The notes beneath the pieces are model-generated. The model was given only the letters and a program-made list of their open reading frames with translations, did no database searches and was not told the origin of the DNA. Below are positions 35,598-43,197 of a DNA stretch of 63,494 nt, in pieces (the stretch's first letter is position 1; each line of letters begins with the position of its first letter). This stretch comes from Deltaproteobacteria bacterium (lineage in GTDB: Bacteria; Myxococcota_A; UBA9160; UBA6930): assembly GCA_016875395.1 (NCBI GenBank), contig VGRF01000027.1:1-63494 (forward strand), in the 5' to 3' direction. Position numbers and translations under genes: made by a program.

Positions 35598-38500
35598 TCA
35601 ATCCGCGAGCCGGCGCAGCTTCACGTTCCGGTACCACACCGCGTCGCCGTGGTCCTGCAGCAGGATGTGGCCCTCGCGCGCGGCGCCGAAGCCGGGCGTG
35701 TCCGCGAACTTGCTCGCGGCGAGCGCGCGCTGCCACGCGGGTGAATCGCGCTCGATCGCGAGCACGCGCACGCCGTTGAGCCAGTGCTCGACGTGCGCGC
35801 CGCGCACGACGATGCGCGCCGTATTCCACTCGCCGGCGGCGCGCACGACGCGCTGCTCGCTCGCGACGAGGTCGTAGAGATCGCCCGCGCGCCGCTTCTC
35901 GAGCTGGCCGTCGGCATGGCGCGCGTCGTCGAGCACCTGCATCTCGAGCGCGCGCGTCCAGGCGAGCCGGTCGGTCTCGTCGGGCACGGCGTAGAAGATC
36001 CCGCTGTTGCCGCCCGGCTCGGTCCGCCAGTCGATCGACAGCTCGAAGTTGCGGAAGCGCTGCTTCGTCATCAGGTCGAGCGCGGGCGTGCCCCACGGAT
36101 TCAGGTGATTCCACACCAGCCCGGCGAACGAGAGGTTGCGCGTGAACTCGAGCGCGCCCCCGCGCACGACCCAGCCCGAGATCGCGTCGCCGTTCTCGCC
36201 GTAGATCTTCCAGCCCGCGAACGAGTGGCCGTCGAACAGCAGCTGCCAGCCCTCGGCGCGCTCGGCAGCGCTCAGCTTGTTATGGGCGTCTGGGTTGGCT
36301 GCGGCATCAGCGCCATCGCTCGGCAGCGCGTTGAGCGTGTACCACGCCTCGTTCACCCACAGCGACTCGCCGCGCTCGCTGCGCAGCCCGCGATCGAGGC
36401 GCAGGTAGACGACGCGGCCCGCCTCGAGGCCCGCGACGTCGAGCGAGAGCGTGCGCCGATCCGCGGAGGCGCGCACCGCGCTCAGCGTGAGCGTGCGCGG
36501 GTCGTGCTTCGGGCCGCCGTAGCTCGCAGTCGGCACGTAGCGCCAATCCTGCACGCGGAAGCGACTCGGCTCGAGCGCGCTGCCTTCAGCGAGCGGGCGC
36601 GTGAGCACGACATCGAAGCCGCCGCGACGCGCGTGAACGCGCAGCGGCTCGAACGCGGGCTCGTCGGCAAAGCGCAGCAGCTCGAGCCCGTGCCACGCCT
36701 TGTCCTGCTCACCCCAATTGCCGCGGCTCCCGATCTCGCCCGCGACGAGGCTGCCGTCCGGCGCGGCGAGGAGGCGATTCACCGGACCGCGCAGGCCGCC
36801 GGAGAAGTGGAAGGCCTCGCCCTGCGCGCGCCCGCCGACCTCTTCGAGCGCACCGCGCTTGAGCCCGCCGTTGTAGACGTCCCCCCATAACAACTGCCCC
36901 GCGTACGGACCGCGCGTCAGCACGAGCGGCTGCGTGGGCGAGTTGCCGATCTCGTTCTGCGGCAGCCAGAGCGTCGGCGGCGTGACGCCCTCCGCGGCGG
37001 CGACGCCGGGCGCGCGCCAGCCGTAGTCGGCGCCCGGCTCGATCCGAACCAGCTTGCTCGCGGGCAGCCAGTCGCCCTGGTTGTCGGTGACGTAGAGCGC
37101 GCCGTCGGGCCCCGCCGCGACTCCGTTCGGCGTGCGTAAGCCGACCGCGACGACCTCGCTCGCGCCCGTAGCAAGCGAGACGCGCAGCAACTCGCCGCGA
37201 TCCGGCGCCTGCTCCGCGCAGCTCTTGCCGCCGTTCAGCACGCACACCGAGAGCGCGGCGTAGAGCGAGTCGCCGACCTGCGGGAGCCCGAAGCCGAACT
37301 CGTGGAAGTTCGACGTCGCGCTCCAGCCGTTCGCGAGGGCGCGATACTCGTCGACCCAGCCGTCGCCGTCGTGGTCGACGAGGCGCGTGATCTCTTGCTT
37401 CTGGATCACGTGCAGCGCGCCGTCCGCGAACGCGAGGCCGAGCGGCTCGTGCAGGCCTTCCGCGATGCGCGTGACGCGCACGCCCTCGCCCGCGCCGTCC
37501 CAGCCCGCGATCGCGAACACAGCGCCGTCGCGATCCCAGGTCGCCACTGCGAGCCGCCCGTCCGGCAGCCACGCGAGGCCGCCTACGCGCGGCGTGAATC
37601 CCGGCGCGGCGATCGGCGTGGCCCGCAGCGCGGGATGCAGAGTCGTCAGGCGCGGCTCGGTGTCGCTCTCGTAGGTGATCGCGCCGCTCGCTGCCTCGCT
37701 CTCGGGGGCGAGCAGCGCGTCGTGCTCCGTCTCCAGCACGAGCAGCGCGAGCGCGCGAGCCTCCGCGTCGGAGAGCGCGGGGTGCGCGGGCATCGCTGCC
37801 GGACCCCAGCGCGAGGCGCTGCCCTCGCGAATGCTGCGCGCGAGCGCCGCAGCCGTCGCCTCGGGGTTCGCACCCGCGTTTCGTGCCGCGATCTCGCGCC
37901 ACGCCGGGCCGCTGATGCGATCAGTCGCGTGATGACACGTGAGGCAGTCGTGCTGCGCGAACGCGCCCTCTTGCACCTGCGCCGCCCTCGCGATCGGCTC
38001 ACGAGGCCCGGCGAACGACTGCACGATGCGCGAGCGCCCCGGCGCGAGCAGTAACAACTCGCCCTCGAGCCGTGCGGCTTCGATCTCCGTGGACTCCGCG
38101 CCGGCTCCGAGCGAGAGCGCCACCTCGGCGCCTGCTCCCTCCGCGACCTCGAACACACGCTCCAATCTGAGCGGCGCGGCGGCCGAGCCCGCGCGGGCGT
38201 CTCGGCCTAACAGCTCGGGGCGCTCTGTCACCACGCGAGTGTTGCCCGCGCCATCGCTGACCTCGAAGCGCAGCCAGGCGGCCCCGCGCCCCGCGTCGTC
38301 CACGCCGTAAGCGCGCCAGCGCACGCGCGCCGGCTCCCAGCCGCCGGCGCCGCGTACGCGCCATGCCGTCGCGGCCTCGCCGCGAAGCCATGCCGAGCCG
38401 CGGCTCAATGGCTCACCGCCGTGCTGCTCGTCGAACGCGGGGCCCGTGAAGTCGATCTCGCCGCGCCAGAGCAGATGAATCGACGCCGTCTCGGTGCTGT

Positions 38501-38807
38501 AGGCGAGCCACACGCCCGGCGCGAGCGCGAGCGACAGCATGCGCGGCCGCCCATCGAGGCTCGAGCGCAGCACCCACGGCGAGTGCCCGCGGCCCGCGTA
38601 CTCGCGCCGCCCGAACGCCGCGAAGTCCTGCGCCGGCGGCGGCGACACCGTGTCCCGAATCGCGACGAACAGCTCGCGCAGCGTGAAGGCCTCGACCGCA
38701 CTGCGCGTCTGCGGCGGCTGCTGAGCGAGCCAGATGCGGAAGACGAGGACGACCGCGAGTGCGAGCGAGACCACGGCGATCGCGAGGATGCGGAGCGCGC
38801 GGAGCAT
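35598..38807 (-). CDS. Membrane-anchored cytochrome c / NHL-repeat / DUF1080 fusion protein
   Basis: A 1069-residue fusion. An N-terminal membrane anchor (about residues 5-27) is followed by a domain of about 230 residues resembling the heme/substrate-binding module of ethylbenzene-dehydrogenase-like proteins. A class I cytochrome c domain follows with the heme motif CLTCHH (Cys288, Cys291, His292). Next comes a six-bladed NHL/PQQ-sugar-dehydrogenase-like propeller (about 390-740; LVDHDGDGWVDEYRALANGW), and at about 860-1065 a DUF1080 (3-keto-glycoside hydrolase-like) jelly roll (WQLLFDGHSFAGWKIYGENG). It is periplasmic and probably oxidises and cleaves a glycoside. Such fusions occur in Planctomycetes and relatives. 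Assignment of the first domain is weak. Confidence 0.78.
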   Translation of the reverse strand: MLRALRILAIAVVSLALAVVLVFRIWLAQQPPQTRSAVEAFTLRELFVAIRDTVSPPPAQDFAAFGRREYAGRGHSPWVLRSSLDGRPRMLSLALAPGVWLAYSTETASIHLLWRGEIDFTGPAFDEQHGGEPLSRGSAWLRGEAATAWRVRGAGGWEPARVRWRAYGVDDAGRGAAWLRFEVSDGAGNTRVVTERPELLGRDARAGSAAAPLRLERVFEVAEGAGAEVALSLGAGAESTEIEAARLEGELLLLAPGRSRIVQSFAGPREPIARAAQVQEGAFAQHDCLTCHHATDRISGPAWREIAARNAGANPEATAAALARSIREGSASRWGPAAMPAHPALSDAEARALALLVLETEHDALLAPESEAASGAITYESDTEPRLTTLHPALRATPIAAPGFTPRVGGLAWLPDGRLAVATWDRDGAVFAIAGWDGAGEGVRVTRIAEGLHEPLGLAFADGALHVIQKQEITRLVDHDGDGWVDEYRALANGWSATSNFHEFGFGLPQVGDSLYAALSVCVLNGGKSCAEQAPDRGELLRVSLATGASEVVAVGLRTPNGVAAGPDGALYVTDNQGDWLPASKLVRIEPGADYGWRAPGVAAAEGVTPPTLWLPQNEIGNSPTQPLVLTRGPYAGQLLWGDVYNGGLKRGALEEVGGRAQGEAFHFSGGLRGPVNRLLAAPDGSLVAGEIGSRGNWGEQDKAWHGLELLRFADEPAFEPLRVHARRGGFDVVLTRPLAEGSALEPSRFRVQDWRYVPTASYGGPKHDPRTLTLSAVRASADRRTLSLDVAGLEAGRVVYLRLDRGLRSERGESLWVNEAWYTLNALPSDGADAAANPDAHNKLSAAERAEGWQLLFDGHSFAGWKIYGENGDAISGWVVRGGALEFTRNLSFAGLVWNHLNPWGTPALDLMTKQRFRNFELSIDWRTEPGGNSGIFYAVPDETDRLAWTRALEMQVLDDARHADGQLEKRRAGDLYDLVASEQRVVRAAGEWNTARIVVRGAHVEHWLNGVRVLAIERDSPAWQRALAASKFADTPGFGAAREGHILLQDHGDAVWYRNVKLRRLAD

Positions 38808-38853
38808 GAGAGCGAGTTTGTCGCGGATTCGGGTGCGCAGCCCAGCCGTGGCG

Positions 38854-39711
38854 CTACGCGCTCGCCGCGCGCTCCACGATCACGCGCGTCCCGAACAAGC
38901 TGCGCGCGTCCACCTCGATCGCGCCCGCCTGCCGCGTGTCGACGATCAGCCCGCGTGCGAGCAGCGCCGCACCCACGGCCTCCGGATCCCGCGCGCAGAG
39001 CACGAGCGCAGCCATGCCCTCGCCCGAGGTGCTGAGCCGCTGCGCGAGCGCAGCCGCGAACGGGCGCGACACATCGAGCGGCTGCGCGAGCTCGATCACG
39101 CCGCCGCTCGGCGCGCGCACGAGCACGCGCTCGACGCCGCGCTCCGCAGCGATCCCGGCATCGAGCACGCGGAGCCCGAGCGCGCGCTCGTAGGTGTCGC
39201 GCGCGCGCTTCGCGTCGCTCACTGCGATCACCACGCGCGCGATGCCGGAGAGGCCGAGCGCACGAGCTTCGTTGCGCGTGATCTGCTCGGGCTGCGCTTG
39301 GAACGAGGCGGTGGGGTAGACGCGGATCAGCACGCCGTGCGTGCTGCGCGGGTGCACGTCGCGCCCGCCGGCGCCGGCCATCAGCGGCAGCACGCCCAGC
39401 CCGCGCGCCCGTAACAACTCGGCCTCGGCGTTCGGGTCGGGCGCTTCGAGCATGAGCGCGAACAGGCCGTCGCCGCGCCGAGCGAGGAAGCGCGTGAGGC
39501 TCTCGCTCAGCGGCGCCGCGGGATCGTGCGGGCTCATCAGCTCGATGTTCGAGCCACCGGGCGGCACGCACATCGCGAGCTTCGCGCCGAGGTTCGGCGC
39601 GCTGTAGGCGGAGAGATCGACGACGGGCATGCCCAGCACGTCGCGAAAGGCGGCGACGATGCCGGCGAAGTCCCGCGCTGCAATCGCGATGCGCGGCATG
39701 GCGGTGATCAC
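38854..39711 (-). CDS. VOC-superfamily (glyoxalase/dioxygenase-like) protein
   Basis: About 285 residues with two VOC modules: PRIAIAARDFAGIVAAFRDV at the N-terminus, and GIARVVIAVSDAKRARDTYE starting the second half, each with the beta-alpha-beta-beta-beta pattern. The duplicated fold could bind a metal ion, but the ligand residues are not certain by eye. GTG 39711 is preferred (AAGGAG 7 bases ahead); ATG 39699 is the alternative. It is divergent to the nitroreductase gene with a 69-base gap. The substrate is unknown. Confidence 0.75.
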   Translation of the reverse strand: MITAMPRIAIAARDFAGIVAAFRDVLGMPVVDLSAYSAPNLGAKLAMCVPPGGSNIELMSPHDPAAPLSESLTRFLARRGDGLFALMLEAPDPNAEAELLRARGLGVLPLMAGAGGRDVHPRSTHGVLIRVYPTASFQAQPEQITRNEARALGLSGIARVVIAVSDAKRARDTYERALGLRVLDAGIAAERGVERVLVRAPSGGVIELAQPLDVSRPFAAALAQRLSTSGEGMAALVLCARDPEAVGAALLARGLIVDTRQAGAIEVDARSLFGTRVIVERAASA

Positions 39712-39780
39712 GGCGCTTCTCCTTCGGGCCGCGCGCGACGGTATCGCGCGTGGCATGCTCGCCTCTCACCAGGAGAACTC

Positions 39781-40425
39781 ATGCGCTTCGACCTCGCCCA
39801 AACCGACGATCTGCTCGCCACCACGCGCGCCGTGCGCAAACGCCTCGATCTCGCGAAGCCGGTGCCGCGCCAGGTCGTGCTCGACTGCATCGCGCTCTCG
39901 CAGCAAGCCCCCACCGGCTCGAACAGCCAGGGCTGGCGCTGGGTCGTCGTCGAAGACGCCGCCAAGCGCCGCGCGCTCGCCGACATCTACCGCAAAGGGG
40001 CCGAGGCCTACCTCGTTCAGGCCGAGAAGAACGCGACCGACGCCCAATCGAAGCGCGTGTTCGGCAGCGCGCTCTACCTGATGGACCACCTCGCCGAAGT
40101 GCCCGTGCACGTGATCCCGTGCGTGCAGGGCCGCCCACCCGAAGGCACGCCCGGCGTCGGCTGGTCCGGCTTTTTCGGCTCGATCTACCCCGCCGTGTGG
40201 AGCTTCCAGCTCGCGCTGCGCTCGCGCGGGCTCGGATCGGCCCTAACAACCCTGCACCTCTTCCAAGAGAAGGCCGCGGCCGAGCTGCTCGGCATCCCCG
40301 AGAACGTGATGCAGGTCGCCCTCTTGCCCGTCGCCTACACGCAGGGCACCGACTTCAAGCGCGCCGAGCGCCCGAAGCCGGAGACGATCACGCACTGGAA
40401 TGAGTGGGGGGACCAGAAGTCCTAG
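39781..40425 (+). CDS. Nitroreductase-family flavoprotein
   Basis: A 214-residue protein. The FMN-binding start TTRAVRKRLDLAKPVP and the segment QQAPTGSNSQGWRWVVVED are nitroreductase-family hallmarks. LALRSRGLGSALTTLHLF and the C-terminal LGIPENVMQVALLPVAYTQG also fit. CAGGAG precedes ATG 39781. These homodimers transfer electrons from NAD(P)H via FMN to nitro-, quinone or enone-type acceptors. A TTGTTA site lies at 40244-40249 in the Leu-Thr-Thr frame (antisense orientation). Confidence 0.88.
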   Translation: MRFDLAQTDDLLATTRAVRKRLDLAKPVPRQVVLDCIALSQQAPTGSNSQGWRWVVVEDAAKRRALADIYRKGAEAYLVQAEKNATDAQSKRVFGSALYLMDHLAEVPVHVIPCVQGRPPEGTPGVGWSGFFGSIYPAVWSFQLALRSRGLGSALTTLHLFQEKAAAELLGIPENVMQVALLPVAYTQGTDFKRAERPKPETITHWNEWGDQKS

Positions 40426-40479
40426 ACGCGGCGCAGCGAGCGCGCAGTCGATGAACCGGCCCGCGCTAGGGCGCCGTCC

Positions 40480-41703
40480 CTAATAGATCGCCCCGCTCGC
40501 CTTCAGCTCGAGCAGCTGCTCGATCGTGAGGCCGAGCTTCTCGCGCAGCACTTCGTCGGTGTGCTCGCCCATCTCGGGGCCGCGCTTGAGCGCGGCGCGC
40601 TGGCCGTCGAACTGCACGGGGCTGCGCACGAGCGTGAAGCGCCCGCGCTTGCCGCCCTCCACTTCCTGCGTGTAGCCGTTCTCGATCGCCTGGCGGTCCT
40701 CGTGCAGCTCGCGCGCCGTCTGCGTCGGCGCCCACGGGCCCTCCATGCCGTCGAGCGCGACGCGCCACTCGGCGAGCGTGCGCTGCGCGAAGGTGCGGTC
40801 GAGCTCCGTGATGCACGCCTCGCGATTCTCGAAGCGCACCTTCGCGTCCTTGAAGCGCGGGTCCGTCGCCATGTCGGGACGCCCGATGCGGCGGCACAGA
40901 TCCGGCCAGTAACGATCGGGCTGGAGGTGCACGAGGATCAGCCAGCGCCCGTCCTTGGTCTTGTAGTTGTTGACCACGGGATTGAAGCGCGCGGTGCGCG
41001 GCGCCCACGGCAGCTGCGACATCTCGGGCGGCAGCAGCTTGCTCGCGACGATGTCGGGCGAGAGCACCCACATCGCGGTCGAGAGCAGCGAGACGTCGAC
41101 CACCTTCGCCTCGCCCGTTCGCTCGCGGTGGAAGAGCGCCGCAGCGATGCCGCCCGCGATCGTCATGCCACCGATCCCGTCGCCGAAAGCGGCGCGCTGA
41201 AACAGCGGCTCGCTCATCTCTGGCGTCGTGAACGCAGCCGCCATGCCGCCGCGATGCCAGAACGCGGTGGCGTCGTAGCCGCCCATCTCGCGCTCGGGCC
41301 CGAGATCGCCCTGCCCGTGGCCGCGCACGTAGATCGCGCGCGGGTTCACGGCGCGGATGTGGTCGACGTCGATGCGCAGCTTGCGGCGCGCCTCAGGGAG
41401 GAAGTTGGTGAGGAACACGTCGCACTGCGCGGCGAGCTCGTAGAGCAGCGCGCGCCCGGCCTCGCTCGCGATGTCGATGCCGACGCTGCGCTTGCCGCGA
41501 TTCGGCTGCTGCACGAGGAAGTCGACGCCGCCGACGTCCGTGGAGACGCCGCTCGACGCGAGGCCGCGCTGCCCGTCTCCGCGCACGGGATGCTCGACCT
41601 TGAGCACGTCCGCGCCCCAGTCCGCCAGCACCGCGCCCGCCGATGGCACGAACCAGAACTGCGCGACCTCGAGCACGCGCACGCCTTTCATCACGTCGAG
41701 CAT
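40480..41703 (-). CDS. CaiB/BaiF (family III) CoA-transferase
   Basis: A 407-residue family III CoA-transferase. It shows the N-terminal GVRVLEVAQFWFVPSAGAVL and ADWGADVLKVEHP, and the catalytic aspartate in FGDGIGGMTIAGGIAAAL (Asp175), which forms the acyl/CoA-thioester intermediate. Length is normal. AGGAG lies 6 bases before ATG 41703. Its place next to acyl-CoA dehydrogenase and LLM genes suggests it activates a carboxylic acid for degradation; the acid is unknown. It is downstream of the EthD-like/LLM pair on the same strand. Confidence 0.92.
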   Translation of the reverse strand: MLDVMKGVRVLEVAQFWFVPSAGAVLADWGADVLKVEHPVRGDGQRGLASSGVSTDVGGVDFLVQQPNRGKRSVGIDIASEAGRALLYELAAQCDVFLTNFLPEARRKLRIDVDHIRAVNPRAIYVRGHGQGDLGPEREMGGYDATAFWHRGGMAAAFTTPEMSEPLFQRAAFGDGIGGMTIAGGIAAALFHRERTGEAKVVDVSLLSTAMWVLSPDIVASKLLPPEMSQLPWAPRTARFNPVVNNYKTKDGRWLILVHLQPDRYWPDLCRRIGRPDMATDPRFKDAKVRFENREACITELDRTFAQRTLAEWRVALDGMEGPWAPTQTARELHEDRQAIENGYTQEVEGGKRGRFTLVRSPVQFDGQRAALKRGPEMGEHTDEVLREKLGLTIEQLLELKASGAIY

Positions 41704-41777
41704 CGGAAACTCCTCGCTTCCGGCTGACGCTGGCGCGCGCCGCAGTTGTTATGCCACCCGCACGCTGCGACGCGGCG

Positions 41778-42113
41778 TCACTCCGCGCGCGGCTTCACCA
41801 CGGGCGTGATCGCGCGCCACAGGCTGGTAGACGCCTTCGGATCCATCGCCGGCGAGATCACCATCGCGTCGGTGCCCGCGCGCTTCATCAGCCCCGCGAG
41901 CGTCGCCTGCGGGTCGTCCGACTCGATGTCGTAGATCGCGAGGAACTTGTAGCCCGAAAAATCTGAGGCGTTCGCGATCTCGAAGCGCTGCGCGGAGACG
42001 AAGCCGGGCACGCCCAGCACGTCGCCGAGGTGCACCCCGTCGTACCAGCGGTGATACGCCGCGTCCTCGCCCGGCTTCGCGTTCGTGAGCACGACGAACT
42101 TGTAGGTGGCCAT
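41778..42113 (-). CDS. Small dimeric alpha/beta-barrel (EthD-like) protein
   Basis: A 111-residue protein, beginning MATYKFVVLTNAKPGEDAAY, then HRWYDGVHLGDVLGVPGF. This is the ferredoxin-like repeat with a conserved Trp-Tyr and His typical of EthD/antibiotic-monooxygenase-like barrels. The ATG overlaps the stop of the upstream LLM gene (TGATG), so the two are translationally coupled. Members of this superfamily often assist oxygenases or degrade small aromatics. Whether it is catalytic cannot be told. Confidence 0.72.
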   Translation of the reverse strand: MATYKFVVLTNAKPGEDAAYHRWYDGVHLGDVLGVPGFVSAQRFEIANASDFSGYKFLAIYDIESDDPQATLAGLMKRAGTDAMVISPAMDPKASTSLWRAITPVVKPRAE

Positions 42114-43102
42114 CAGCGCACCAGCGCTTCGAGCTGCTGCGCGAACTCGCGGCCCTCGGCGCGCGGCGCGTAGATCAGCTGCAAGTCGGCGCCGAGCGCG
42201 GCGCGCTCGCGCAGCTGCTCCTTCACTTCGTCGATGCGCCCGATCACCTGCAGATCGCGCACCATGCGGTCCGACATCGCGGCGATCGCCTCGTCGTAGC
42301 GCTTCTCCGCAAACGCTTTGCGCGACGCGCTCACCTCGGCCTCGTAGCCGCTGCGCACGAGCATCTGCCAATAGAACACGCCCATCTGGTTCACGTAGAA
42401 CGAGATCTGCTGGCGGGCGGCGTGCCACTTCTTCTCGTCCTCGTGGCCGTCGAGCACGGTCACGTTCGTGAAGGGCATGATCGTGAAGCTCGCCTCGCGG
42501 CCGGCGCGCTTCGCCGCGTCGTTCAGCTGCTGGCGCAGCTCGGGGAAGCGTGGCTTCGCCCAGTGGATCGGGATCACGCCTTCCGCGATTTCCCCGGTCT
42601 GCTCGATCGACTTCGGTGTGATCGCGGCGATCGCGACGGGGATCTTGGTGCGCGGCCGCGCGTAGTCGAGCTGGAAGCCGCGCTTCAGCTGAAAGATCTC
42701 GCCGGCGTGGTGGAGCTTCTCGCCCGCGATCAGCTTGTTGAAAATCTCCACCGTCTCGCGCATGCGCTGGAGCGGACGATCGAACTTCACGCCGTTGAAG
42801 TGCTCGATCACGAACTGCCCCGAGCTGCCGAGGCCGAGCATCGCGCGCCCGCCGGAGATCTGGTCGAGCATCGAGAACTCTTGGGCCATCACGGCGGGCG
42901 TGCGCGAGAAGCAGTTGAGAATCGCGGTGCCGAACGTCACGCGCGACGTGTTCGCTGCCACCAGCGTGAGCCACGGCAGGATCGACGGCCCCCACGCCTC
43001 GCCACTCGCGATGTGCGCGTAGCCGAGATCCTCGGCGATGCGGACTTGCTCGACCGAGGCCCGCCAATCCTTGCCCATTCCTAACAACAGACCGAGGCGC
43101 AT
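42113..43102 (-). CDS. LLM-class flavin-dependent oxidoreductase
   Basis: A 329-residue luciferase-like protein: MRLGLLLGMGKDW at the start, then AEDLGYAHIASGEAWGPSIL, LDQISGGRAMLGLGSSGQFV and KIPVAIAAITPKSIEQTGEI. It resembles F420-type LLM enzymes from actinobacteria and uncultured bacteria, so F420 or FMN is the likely cofactor. GGAG precedes ATG 43102 by 7 bases. It is divergent to the tandem acyl-CoA dehydrogenase (95-base gap) and coupled to the EthD-like gene. A TTGTTA site falls at codons 5-7 (Leu-Leu). Confidence 0.88.
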   Translation of the reverse strand: MRLGLLLGMGKDWRASVEQVRIAEDLGYAHIASGEAWGPSILPWLTLVAANTSRVTFGTAILNCFSRTPAVMAQEFSMLDQISGGRAMLGLGSSGQFVIEHFNGVKFDRPLQRMRETVEIFNKLIAGEKLHHAGEIFQLKRGFQLDYARPRTKIPVAIAAITPKSIEQTGEIAEGVIPIHWAKPRFPELRQQLNDAAKRAGREASFTIMPFTNVTVLDGHEDEKKWHAARQQISFYVNQMGVFYWQMLVRSGYEAEVSASRKAFAEKRYDEAIAAMSDRMVRDLQVIGRIDEVKEQLRERAALGADLQLIYAPRAEGREFAQQLEALVR

Positions 43103-43197
43103 CGCTCTCTCCTCACCCCGAGCGGGGCTCTCGCGTTGCGAGGTACGGTATCGCGATCGATTCGAGCCTCGTTCTCGAACCACGCGAAGGAGCCCCC

